This document shows, one piece after another, positions 1-7,838 of a stretch of 64,000 nt of DNA. Under the pieces are notes generated by a model, which did not search any database, had not been told where the DNA came from, and worked only from the letters and a program-made list of their open reading frames with translations. Where the stretch lies: positions 1 to 64,000 of the IMG/VR virus record IMGVR_UViG_3300042885_000751; one strand, given 5' to 3'. Every line of letters starts with the position of its first letter. The stretch's first letter is position 1. Source of the DNA: a virus. A program made the translations under genes and the position numbers.

Positions 1-1
1 T

Positions 2-214
2 ACAGACTTAAAAAGATGGCAAGCAGAAAAATGGCAAGATACAAAATCAGGAAAAGCTTGTGGGGCTGGTGGTAAAAATGAATACTGCCGGCCAACCAAG
101 AAAGTATCTAAGGATACACCTAAAACTAAGTATGAACTTACTCCTTCTAAACTAGCTGCAAAGAAAGCTGAAAAGTCTAAAGTAGGTATGGGTAGAAGAG
201 TTAAAAATGTATAG
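2..214 (+). CDS. DUF5872-like small basic protein, C-terminal part
   Basis: This is the 3' end of a gene that starts before the window. Frame 2 is open from the first base to a TAG at 212-214 and gives about 70 residues. It contains the segments LKRWQAEKWQDTKSGKACG and KNEYCRPTKKVS, followed by a Lys-rich tail ending VGMGRRVKNV. I recognise the W-D-x-KSGKxCG...YCRPxKRVS pattern as DUF5872, a small basic family common in large phages and algal viruses and often next to DUF6321, as here. Function is unknown; its charge would suit a DNA-binding virion protein (inference). The stop is two bases before the next ATG, so the two are probably co-transcribed. Confidence 0.75.
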   Translation, partial: TDLKRWQAEKWQDTKSGKACGAGGKNEYCRPTKKVSKDTPKTKYELTPSKLAAKKAEKSKVGMGRRVKNV

Positions 215-216
215 TC

Positions 217-726
217 ATGGCAAATAAAGTTAAACTTACTATAGGTACTGAAAAGCATGTAGTATATAAAAAGACTACTAAAAGAGGTGAAGGTAAAGTT
301 GGTGATATTATGGTGAATCATACAAATAAAAATAAAGGTTCATATGATACTATTAGCTTAACTAGAACTGCTAAAGCTAAAACTGTTGCTCAAGGTGTTA
401 AAGCTGAAAAGGATTGGCACAAAAAGAATGATAAAATGCCCAAAATGAAAAGTGGAGGTAGTACTCCTGCTTGGACACGTAAGGAAGGTAAAAATCAAAC
501 AGGTGGTTTAAATGCTAAAGGAGTAGCAAGTTATAGAGCTGCTAATCCTGGAAGTAAACTTAAGATGGCTGTTACTACTAAACCTTCTAAGTTAGATCCT
601 GATAGTAAAGATGCTAAGAGACGCAAGAGCTTCTGTAGTAGAATGTCAGGGATGCCAGGTCCTGCTAAAAAACCAAATGGAGAACCAACAAGAAAAACTC
701 TTGCTTTGAGAAAGTGGAATTGTTAA
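217..726 (+). CDS. DUF6321-like basic protein
   Basis: A 169-residue, strongly Lys/Arg-rich protein. The C-terminal half (from about residue 82) carries STPAWTRKEGK, GGLNAKGVASY, TTKPSKLDPDSKDAKRRKSFC and RMSGMPGP, which I recognise as the DUF6321 signature. The first 80 residues are an extra basic region ending in MKSGG at 77-81, directly before the family core. That is the same kind of GG motif seen in the next gene and in the cargo proteins, so the N-terminal part could be removed during maturation (inference). Function of the family is unknown. It sits between the DUF5872-like gene and another basic protein. Confidence 0.8.
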   Translation: MANKVKLTIGTEKHVVYKKTTKRGEGKVGDIMVNHTNKNKGSYDTISLTRTAKAKTVAQGVKAEKDWHKKNDKMPKMKSGGSTPAWTRKEGKNQTGGLNAKGVASYRAANPGSKLKMAVTTKPSKLDPDSKDAKRRKSFCSRMSGMPGPAKKPNGEPTRKTLALRKWNC

Positions 727-738
727 AATTTATATATT

Positions 739-1416
739 ATGAAAAAAATGCAAACAGGTGGTGCAAAAAAAACAGTTAAAAAAGTTGATGATAAAACATC
801 ATTTAAAGCTGGATTTAAAACTACTCCAATACCTCAAGCTTATAAAGCAGTTGGTAAAATGGCAAAGAATGTTGATGATGCAATTGAAAAAAGATATCCT
901 AATTATACAGGTCCAACATCTTTTTATGCTGGACTTAAATCTGGAGCAAAAACTTTACTTGGATATAAAAAAGGTGGAGTAACTAAAGAACATCCAATAA
1001 CTGCATTTAGAAAAGCTAATGAAGCTAGAGATGTAGTAGTTAAATCTTCTATGAAAAAAATGCAGACTGGCGGTGTTAAAATAAAAGAATCTAGTAAAGA
1101 TGCTTATTATAAAAATAATACTCAAAATTTTAAAGAATATAAAGCTACAACAGATGGTACTGTAAAAAGTACAAGAAAAACTTTTCCTGATGTTTCATCA
1201 AAACCTGCTATGGAAACTACACAATCTATGGATACTACAGGATATGCAAAAGGTAAAAAGTCTTTTAAGTTAACAAACTCATCTGTAGATTTAATTGATA
1301 AAAAAGTATATGGTGCTAAACCAAAAGTAACTGTAAAAAATATATCTAGAAATGATGTTAAAAAAGTTATTGGTGGTATGAAAAGCAATATTGGTAATGC
1401 TTCTAAAAAAAAATAA
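739..1416 (+). CDS. basic protein with repeated KMQTGG motifs
   Basis: 225 residues, Lys-rich, with no domain that I recognise. The heptapeptide KKMQTGG occurs twice, near the N-terminus (residues 2-8) and at 106-112, and YKKGG is at 76-80. If these are processing sites the protein would give a short N-peptide and two or three basic fragments, much like the pre-core proteins of adenoviruses (inference by analogy). The start MKKMQTGG follows an AT-rich spacer 12 bases after the DUF6321-like gene. The position in the head-gene cluster suggests a virion protein. A frame internal to this gene (758-982) is a shadow caused by the A-rich composition. Confidence 0.7.
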   Translation: MKKMQTGGAKKTVKKVDDKTSFKAGFKTTPIPQAYKAVGKMAKNVDDAIEKRYPNYTGPTSFYAGLKSGAKTLLGYKKGGVTKEHPITAFRKANEARDVVVKSSMKKMQTGGVKIKESSKDAYYKNNTQNFKEYKATTDGTVKSTRKTFPDVSSKPAMETTQSMDTTGYAKGKKSFKLTNSSVDLIDKKVYGAKPKVTVKNISRNDVKKVIGGMKSNIGNASKKK

Positions 1417-1419
1417 CAG

Positions 1420-2118
1420 ATGCTTAATAGTACTATAGTTATAAAAGTAAAACAACGTCTTAACAAATTGGACAGCCAAGACTATGACAACATTGAATGT
1501 TGGCAAGTAGTAGAGTCTTTTAATAAGGCCCAAGTTGAATGGATCAGAAGACAACTTCATGGTATCAATATTGTAAAAGAAGGTGATGAGCAGTCTACTA
1601 GAAGAATAGATGACTTACAAATATTACTAGATACTATTAGCGTACCATTTGTTAAATCTGATATATCTTCTTATTCTGATTTACCTCCTGATTATTTACA
1701 ATGGAAACGTGTAGATATTCAAGCTAAAAAAGGATGTTGTGATGATAGAAGAATGTCAGTGTATCTTGCAGAAGAGGGCAACTTAAATCAATTACTATTT
1801 GATAATGCTAAAAAACCTAGTTTTGAGTGGGCTGAAACATTTGCAACTTTAAAAAATAATAGAGTCAATGTGTATACAAATAATGATTTTGATATTAGTT
1901 CTGGTAGTCTTACATATTATAGACAACCAATAAAAATCCAGATACAAGGATGTATAGATCCTTACACTAGTGTAGAAACTATTACAAATGTAAATTGTGA
2001 ATTTAAAGATGATATAGTTGAATTACTAATTGATGAAGCAGTTAGTATACTTGCTGGTGATATTGAATCAGGTAATCAATTCTCTAGAGGAACAGAAACA
2101 GCAGAAAGAAACAATTAA
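1420..2118 (+). CDS. virion adaptor/neck-like protein
   Basis: 232 residues, starting three bases after the previous stop. The N-terminal part (NSTIVIKVKQRLNKLDSQDY, then IECWQVVESFNKAQVEWIRRQL) is helical. It is followed by a segment with DLPPDYLQWKRVDI and, near the end, EFKDDIVELLIDEAVSILAG. A helical N-terminus plus the L-P-x-D-Y strand and a final helix resembles gp4-type head-tail adaptor proteins of podoviruses, and I have the impression of close relatives in large Bacteroidetes phages. The specific role (neck, connector or vertex protein) is inferred from the neighbouring head genes. Confidence 0.6.
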   Translation: MLNSTIVIKVKQRLNKLDSQDYDNIECWQVVESFNKAQVEWIRRQLHGINIVKEGDEQSTRRIDDLQILLDTISVPFVKSDISSYSDLPPDYLQWKRVDIQAKKGCCDDRRMSVYLAEEGNLNQLLFDNAKKPSFEWAETFATLKNNRVNVYTNNDFDISSGSLTYYRQPIKIQIQGCIDPYTSVETITNVNCEFKDDIVELLIDEAVSILAGDIESGNQFSRGTETAERNN

Positions 2119-2129
2119 TATTTATTATA

Positions 2130-2627
2130 ATGGAACAAAACAGAATGTTAAAAAGAAATCCTGATACTACAAAAATCAGTAGACCTCAATTTAAAATTGA
2201 AGAAGTTAAACCTCAACCTACTAAAAATGCAAGTGTAGGTGGTAGTTCACTAGATACAATGGTTTCAGCATGTGCTACTGAATTAATGAATGCAAGAACA
2301 AGTATTCACAAGTTGCATTTAAAAGTAACAGGAGAAGGATCATTTGCTGCACATAAAGCATTAAATGAATTATATGATGCTTTACCTGATCATGCAGATA
2401 CTCTTATAGAAGGATATCAAGGAGCAGCTGAAAAAATTCTTTCTTATAGTGAAGTGGCTCCAAGAACTCTTGATACTGTAGCAGACGGTGTAAATTATCT
2501 TAGAGATATTTATGCAATGATAAATAAATTACAAGGTATGTTACCTTATTCAGAAATAGTAAATAACTTAGATCTTGTTAAAGATAGTATTAACTCAACC
2601 AAATATAAATTATTATTCTTGAAATAA
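2130..2627 (+). CDS. DUF5856-type Dps/ferritin-like protein
   Basis: 165 residues. After a basic, Pro-rich N-terminal tail (1-45) the rest is all helix. It carries a pattern I recognise as DUF5856: IHKLHLKVTGEGSFAAHKAL, LYDALPDHADTLIEGYQG. The arrangement of H-x-x-H-L, then A-H-x-A-L, then D-x-L-x-E-x-Y-Q-G is that of Dps/ferritin-like four-helix bundles, with possible metal ligands His, Asp and Glu. Cellular Dps proteins bind DNA and iron; whether this one does is unknown. Lying directly before the probable capsid gene, it may be a virion-associated DNA-binding or protective protein (inference). Confidence 0.65.
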   Translation: MEQNRMLKRNPDTTKISRPQFKIEEVKPQPTKNASVGGSSLDTMVSACATELMNARTSIHKLHLKVTGEGSFAAHKALNELYDALPDHADTLIEGYQGAAEKILSYSEVAPRTLDTVADGVNYLRDIYAMINKLQGMLPYSEIVNNLDLVKDSINSTKYKLLFLK

Positions 2628-2690
2628 TTTTGTAAATAGAAATTATTTTATTATATTATATATATATTTATTAATTAAAATTAAATTATT
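2628..2690 (+). promoter_or_regulatory. AT-rich leader of the probable capsid gene, candidate promoter
   Basis: This 63-base gap is almost pure A/T. It holds an AGAAATTATTTTATTATAT-like tract at 2638-2663. A similar AAATT-n-(A/T)-ATATT pattern lies before 10303, 20644 and 26214. There is no recognisable Shine-Dalgarno sequence. The low sequence complexity makes chance resemblance quite possible. Confidence 0.3.
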
Positions 2691-4007
2691 ATGGCTTATT
2701 TTAATCATGCCTTTCAAAAGGCTTTTGTTGGAACACAAGGTTTTACAGGTCTTGGTGAAGGACAATTAGGAACACCAGGTAACATTCTTACTACAGGTGA
2801 TTTTGCATTTGTTGATCCAAAAACTTGGGAAGTTCTTGCTATTGATGCACCTCCTACAGGATGTTGCCCATTAATTCTTGCTTCAGGATCTTTGTATTCT
2901 AAAGATAAGATTGGTTCTCACGGTGGATATTTAGAATCTAATAAATCTAAAATCATCAACCCTAAGTATGTTAATAGATTCTACAGAGTAGATCCTAACA
3001 TTGCTCAACAAAATGTTATCAACATTGGGTTCACACCTTTTACTGCTGAAGATGGTGGTACTTGTGAAAGAGAATTTTTATGTGATGAGACTTACTCTTT
3101 ACGTATTGACGTTAAAGGTTCTCCTGCATTAAGATTTTTAAATCACAATGCTTACTTAACTGTTGATGCTTACACAGGATGTTGTCCTGCAGGAGCACTT
3201 GCTCCAACTCCAGTAGATGGTACTTTAGTTATGATCCAATGGGCTCAAGCAATTGTTGGTGAGATTTTACCTAATACAATTGTTAGTTCAGCAAGAACAG
3301 TAATTTCTCCATTTGTATTGCCAGTAGTTACTGCTGAAGATAATTCTTTATGGTATGCTCCAGGAACTGATACAACAGGTTTTGTTGCTCCAGTTGGTTA
3401 TACAATTGGTGGTACTTGGGATAACTATGTATCTCCAGGACATACTCCAGGTGAATACGCAGGTATTACTTTATTTGGTGCTTATGTTGGAACAGACTTC
3501 AGTGACTGTACATTTCAAACTTCTGATTTCTTTGAAAAAGAACCAGTTAAGTTGTATGCTTCTTTAGTAGATTACAATGGTGCTCCATGTGAATTTGAAG
3601 GATTATGTGTTGTTACTGAGTGTGCAGGTTTACAAGCAATGGGTCTTGGTGAATCAGTTGCTAGAGATGTAATCTTGTCAGAAAGATATAGACAAAACTT
3701 CTTTGCTACTGATCTTAGAATAAGAGAGGTAACTCAAGGAAATGAAATCTTGAATACTATTAACAGAACTGCATTCTATACAAGATATTACTTGCAACAT
3801 TCAGTTCCACGTTTCAATAACCCAACTGGTACATTTGATAATGATCAATACTTATTAGAAGTTATTACAACTGGTATTGATTTAGATTTTGAAAAATTTG
3901 TTGATGAGTGGATTCTTGCATGTGGTAACTGTATTGAATTAGAAGTAGTAGAAGCTATTACAGCTTGTACTCCACTTATTCCATTGGAAGCTGCACTTAT
4001 TCCATAA
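2691..4007 (+). CDS. major structural protein, probable major capsid protein
   Basis: 438 residues beginning MAYFNHAFQKAFVGTQG. I see no catalytic motif. Cysteine pairs (CC at about 58 and 163), a C-E-x-E-F-L-C segment and a C-terminal segment EKFVDEWILACGNC are present. The gene stands alone between an AT-rich leader and a strong terminator. It also uses more C-ending codons (AAC, TAC, TTC) than its neighbours, both typical of a very highly expressed virion protein. Its place between adaptor-like and fibre/ring genes fits the major capsid position in crAss-like phages. I cannot show the HK97 fold from sequence alone; an auxiliary shell or tube protein is the alternative. Confidence 0.55.
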   Translation: MAYFNHAFQKAFVGTQGFTGLGEGQLGTPGNILTTGDFAFVDPKTWEVLAIDAPPTGCCPLILASGSLYSKDKIGSHGGYLESNKSKIINPKYVNRFYRVDPNIAQQNVINIGFTPFTAEDGGTCEREFLCDETYSLRIDVKGSPALRFLNHNAYLTVDAYTGCCPAGALAPTPVDGTLVMIQWAQAIVGEILPNTIVSSARTVISPFVLPVVTAEDNSLWYAPGTDTTGFVAPVGYTIGGTWDNYVSPGHTPGEYAGITLFGAYVGTDFSDCTFQTSDFFEKEPVKLYASLVDYNGAPCEFEGLCVVTECAGLQAMGLGESVARDVILSERYRQNFFATDLRIREVTQGNEILNTINRTAFYTRYYLQHSVPRFNNPTGTFDNDQYLLEVITTGIDLDFEKFVDEWILACGNCIELEVVEAITACTPLIPLEAALIP

Positions 4008-4031
4008 GTAGTACAAAATTATATTACTAAC

Positions 4032-4068
4032 AAAGGGAGGTGAATTTATTTTCCCTCCCTTTTTTTAT
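4032..4068 (+). terminator. intrinsic terminator after the probable capsid gene
   Basis: A 9-bp stem, AAAGGGAGG (4032-4040) with CCTCCCTTT (4054-4062), is followed directly by a run of T. It lies 25 bases after the stop codon at 4007. Part of the transcription must read through to reach the downstream virion genes, which would grade expression below that of the upstream gene. Confidence 0.85.
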
Positions 4069-4076
4069 AAATTATT

Positions 4077-4622
4077 ATGGCACATCATTTATTAAGTTTA
4101 GAAGTACCTACTGTAATGAATACTTGTATAATATCAGTATTAGATACAAGTATTTATTCTCCATTGATGCCCGTATCATGTCCTACATTAAATGTAACTG
4201 TACCTGGATTTAATTATTCAACTCAACTTACAACAGTGCAAGGTGCAAACACAATTCTTACAGCATGTGATTTACAATTACAAACTCAAGGATGTGATGG
4301 TACAACATTTAGTGATTTACCAGATGGTATATATGTTATTAAATATAGTGTGTCACCTAATGATACAGTATTTGTAATATATAACCATTTAAGAATTACA
4401 AGAGCATTAAATATTTATAATAATATTTTATGTAAATTAGATCTTGCTGCGTGTGAACCACCTGCAAGTATTCAAAAGAAATTAGAGATATTGAAGATGG
4501 CTAAGATGTACTTGGATGCTGCAAAAGCAAAAGTAGAATTTTGTCATGAACCAACTCACGGAATGACCTTATATAATTATGCATTAAAGATAATGCGTAA
4601 GATAGAATGTAAAAATTGTTAA
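4077..4622 (+). CDS. conserved virion protein of unknown role
   Basis: 181 residues. The N-terminal part looks like a beta domain (PTVMNTCIISVLDTSIYSPL; then FSDLPDGIYVIKYSVSPND). It is followed by a helical C-terminal half (SIQKKLEILKMAKMYLDAAK) ending in ECKNC. Such a jelly-roll-like head plus helices would suit a capsid-decorating or tail-completion protein, but I do not recognise a named family. The gene starts just after the capsid-gene terminator, and its product is cysteine-rich like the following proteins. Confidence 0.6.
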   Translation: MAHHLLSLEVPTVMNTCIISVLDTSIYSPLMPVSCPTLNVTVPGFNYSTQLTTVQGANTILTACDLQLQTQGCDGTTFSDLPDGIYVIKYSVSPNDTVFVIYNHLRITRALNIYNNILCKLDLAACEPPASIQKKLEILKMAKMYLDAAKAKVEFCHEPTHGMTLYNYALKIMRKIECKNC

Positions 4623-4641
4623 ACCATTAAAAACCAACAAG

Positions 4642-4779
4642 ATGGCAAAATGTTCAAACTGCAGTAGAAATTTATCATGTGGCTGTCAAAAAAGAGTTGC
4701 ATCAAATAAAGCACAGGTATGTACAAACTGTATTTCAGCTTATGAAATGAAGCTTAAGCAATTACAACCAAAAAAATAA
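4642..4779 (+). CDS. small zinc-ribbon-like Cys protein
   Basis: 45 residues, MAKCSNCSRNLSCGCQKR at the start and QVCTNC later. Cysteines fall at residues 4, 7, 13, 15, 27 and 30, that is CxxC, CxC and CxxC, followed by a Lys/Gln-rich tail. This spacing suggests a small zinc-binding knuckle. The ATG is preceded by AACAAG and lies 19 bases after the previous stop; the next gene begins 5 bases after its own stop. The tight packing and Cys pattern argue that it is real despite its length. Role unknown. Confidence 0.65.
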   Translation: MAKCSNCSRNLSCGCQKRVASNKAQVCTNCISAYEMKLKQLQPKK

Positions 4780-4784
4780 TTAAG

Positions 4785-6347
4785 ATGGCAATATATAAGT
4801 TATATAATTGTGAGAATGATGAAATAATATATACGGATACTGCTAATTGTCCTTCATGTAGTGCATATATTAATAAATTAATGCCAACTAATGGTTTATC
4901 ACTTCCTTGTTGGTATGTAACAATAGTAGATGTTCCAGTATATCCATTAGCTTTAGTTGGACCAAGTGAAGGAACATGTAGACCTTGTGAAACTAAATGT
5001 TATACAATTACTGGTATAGGCAATGTAACTTATATTAATTATTCTAGTCAACTTATAGAAGATACTATTCCAACAAGAATATGTTCAAAGTCATATCCAG
5101 ATGCTGTAGGCACTGATATTATTATTACAATGGGTGAACCATGTGTAGAAGTTCCTAATGATAAACTACTTATATGTTCAGATGTATGTTATGAATTAAC
5201 TAATTGTAAAACAGATGAGATAATAAATTCTAATTCACAAGAATTAGCATTTCCATATTCACTTAGTGAAACTGTTACACTTGCTGAATTTGAAGGATGT
5301 TGGACAATATCAATTGCAGAGGTATGTACATCTCCTATTCCTGTAACAGTACTTATTACATATACAGATTGTATAGACTGTCTTCCTGTGATTAATTACA
5401 GATTAGAATCATGTGATCCAGCTAGTGACTTTGTATTATATACATCAGAAGACTTATCAACATATGTTGATAGGATAGTAACTCTTGATGAATATGAAGG
5501 GTGTTTTTATGTGACTATATATGTTGGTGAAGTACCTTCTCCAGTAATAGCAACAGTATCTCTTGCTTATGATACATGTCAAGAATGTACTGTAACAAGA
5601 TATGCAGTAATAGATTGTGAAGGCATAGCTCCAACAGTATACACAACTACTGATTTATCTGCATACTTAACATCTATTATTAAACTTAAATTTTGTCCTG
5701 AGTCATGTTACTATGTTGAAGAAACTGATATAAATACTTCAGATGATTTAGTTGTAGTAGATGAAGTATATGAGTCATGTGAAGAATGTTTAACTAATAC
5801 AGTATGTTTCTGTAGTACAATAACTAATAATAGTACTGCAACTGCAACTTTTTCATTTAAAGATTGTGATAATGTAACTAAATCAATTACATTAGCAGCA
5901 GGAGCTACTAGTGTAAAGTTTTGTGTATTAAAATGGATATATCCTTTAGACTGGGATCTTCCTAAAATATTTACTGATAATGGTCCATGTGTAGATAATA
6001 GATGTCCAGCAGATGTTCCTTTTAAAAGTGTAAGACCAGGATATAATTCTCCAGCATGTTCAACTGAATACTATGAAAGAATAGCTTGTTCATACTCTCA
6101 TATCTTATATAAAGACGTTATAGCACAAAGATATGGTATTGCTCCATGTTGTCCGGAAGATGACTTGTATAGACTTGATATTAAATTTCAGTTATTAGAG
6201 TTACAAGCAATTATGAATCCTGATTATGTATGCAGACCTTTCCAAGATTGTTGTACACATAATACAGGTTGCGGATGTGGATGTAATACTCCTAATACTA
6301 ATAGTTGTCAACAAACTATAAATTGTGGTTGCGGTTGCAATTCTTAA
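4785..6347 (+). CDS. cysteine-rich repeat virion protein
   Basis: 520 residues. From about residue 60 to 340 there are four or so repeats of roughly 70-75 residues, each with a Y-x-L-x-N/D-C start, an acidic (D)LS-Y turn, a GC-(W/F/Y)-x-(V/I) strand and a closing Y-x-x-C-x-x-C. The C-terminal third is different: STEYYERIACSYSHILYKDV and YGIAPCCPEDDLYRLDIKF form a helical segment. The last 40 residues end in two near-identical CGCGCN clusters. The repeats look like a stalk of small beta domains, and the helical part resembles a conserved segment of Bacteroidetes phage virion proteins. A head- or tail-decorating fibre is likely but not proven. Confidence 0.6.
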   Translation: MAIYKLYNCENDEIIYTDTANCPSCSAYINKLMPTNGLSLPCWYVTIVDVPVYPLALVGPSEGTCRPCETKCYTITGIGNVTYINYSSQLIEDTIPTRICSKSYPDAVGTDIIITMGEPCVEVPNDKLLICSDVCYELTNCKTDEIINSNSQELAFPYSLSETVTLAEFEGCWTISIAEVCTSPIPVTVLITYTDCIDCLPVINYRLESCDPASDFVLYTSEDLSTYVDRIVTLDEYEGCFYVTIYVGEVPSPVIATVSLAYDTCQECTVTRYAVIDCEGIAPTVYTTTDLSAYLTSIIKLKFCPESCYYVEETDINTSDDLVVVDEVYESCEECLTNTVCFCSTITNNSTATATFSFKDCDNVTKSITLAAGATSVKFCVLKWIYPLDWDLPKIFTDNGPCVDNRCPADVPFKSVRPGYNSPACSTEYYERIACSYSHILYKDVIAQRYGIAPCCPEDDLYRLDIKFQLLELQAIMNPDYVCRPFQDCCTHNTGCGCGCNTPNTNSCQQTINCGCGCNS

Positions 6348-6382
6348 TTAAAATTGTTATATTATAAATAGATACTAAAGAT

Positions 6383-7828
6383 ATGAAACCATTAAATTTT
6401 GATAATTCACCATGTAGTCCAACTTCTTCAAATTGTGTAATTTGGGCAGGTCCGGATTTAAAGTGTATAAACTTATGTAGAGGAGATTCTATTACTGATG
6501 TAGTTGAAAAACTTGCAACTGAGTTATGTGCAATTTTAGATACATTAAATATTAATTCTTATGATCTTGATTGTTTTAATTTAGTAAATTGTGCACCAAG
6601 TACTTTTACTGACTTGATTAATTTCTTAATACTTAAAGTATGTGAACTTGAAAATATTCCAGTTACTCCTGATGTACCTCCTTCAAATGGATGTCCTACA
6701 GATTGTATAGTATCAATAGCACCATGTTTTGTAAATGGTACTACAACTACAATGAATCTTACTGAGTATGTAATTGCTATTGGTGAAAAAATATGTGCAA
6801 TTATTGATGTTAATGCATTACAAGATATAGCAATTGCTGATCTAGATGTAAGAGTAACTGATTTAGAAAATACATCACCTCCATCATATACTACACCTAC
6901 TTTTACATTGGGTTGTACTATAGATACATTACCTAGTGGTAGTACACAAGCAATAGATCTTATATTACAAGTATTTATAAATGATATATGGTGTACTTAT
7001 GTTAGTACAACAGGTGATGCTGGATTATTAGCAACTGCAATTGCAAATCAAACTGTTGCATCTACTGATCTTTCAATAGCAAATCCTCTTGCACAGATGT
7101 CTGTACAATATGCAGTATTATGGTCAACACAATTACCAACACCTACTGTTGCTGGTACAATTAATAATATTTGGGCATGTATTGAAGATTTAAGAAATGG
7201 AAAAACAACTCTTACTGCTTTAGATACTGCAACAATCAATATGACAGTAACAGGAGGGCCAGCTTATGTAGTTAGTGCAGATGTAATTCCTTCAGCTCCA
7301 TCAGTTGCAGATACAGCAACTGTAAACTTATCAGTTGGTGCAGGTCCAACATATACATTAACAGCTGATACAATAGTACCAGGTGCAATGTTTGCACAAA
7401 TACAACCACCAAGTTTAACACTTGTTGTACCAGATTTAACAACTAGTTTAATTGATGGTACTACAATACTTTTAACAGAAATATATGATGATGATAATGC
7501 ATATAATGCTTTAACAGGTTTGTGGACTTGTCCAGCAACAGGAATATATAATTTTAGTTTTTATGTACATTTATCAGAAGGACTTGTTGGTTTTACATCA
7601 GGTAGTATTGTAGCTGGTATTACAAGTAGTACAGGTTCAATATATCATGTAGCTTCTACATGTGGAATTACTAATCAATCATTATATGTTGATCTTAATG
7701 GAACTATGTTAGGATTAGAAATGAATATAGGTACTCAAGTATGTCTCAGAGTAGTTAATTTTTCTAATGTAAATTATACAACATCTAGTGGTGACATTGC
7801 AAAAATGACAATACAAAAAGTTAAATAA
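6383..7828 (+). CDS. fibre protein with C1q-like C-terminal head
   Basis: 481 residues. The N-terminal part contains PDLKCINLCRGDSITDVVEK and a C-A-I-L-D helix, resembling the N-terminal part of the next gene (CGLNIVVAQDSSIAEALESI). This is probably a shared virion-anchoring domain. The middle is a low-complexity Thr/Ala/Val-rich beta stalk. The last 110 residues, from GLWTCPATGIYNFSFYVHL to VCLRVVNFSN, have the W-x-x-P-x-x-G-x-Y pattern of C1q/TNF-type trimeric jelly-roll heads, which often bind receptors or cap fibres. Head fibre or tail fibre cannot be decided here. Confidence 0.65.
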   Translation: MKPLNFDNSPCSPTSSNCVIWAGPDLKCINLCRGDSITDVVEKLATELCAILDTLNINSYDLDCFNLVNCAPSTFTDLINFLILKVCELENIPVTPDVPPSNGCPTDCIVSIAPCFVNGTTTTMNLTEYVIAIGEKICAIIDVNALQDIAIADLDVRVTDLENTSPPSYTTPTFTLGCTIDTLPSGSTQAIDLILQVFINDIWCTYVSTTGDAGLLATAIANQTVASTDLSIANPLAQMSVQYAVLWSTQLPTPTVAGTINNIWACIEDLRNGKTTLTALDTATINMTVTGGPAYVVSADVIPSAPSVADTATVNLSVGAGPTYTLTADTIVPGAMFAQIQPPSLTLVVPDLTTSLIDGTTILLTEIYDDDNAYNALTGLWTCPATGIYNFSFYVHLSEGLVGFTSGSIVAGITSSTGSIYHVASTCGITNQSLYVDLNGTMLGLEMNIGTQVCLRVVNFSNVNYTTSSGDIAKMTIQKVK

Positions 7829-7838
7829 ATAAAATACT

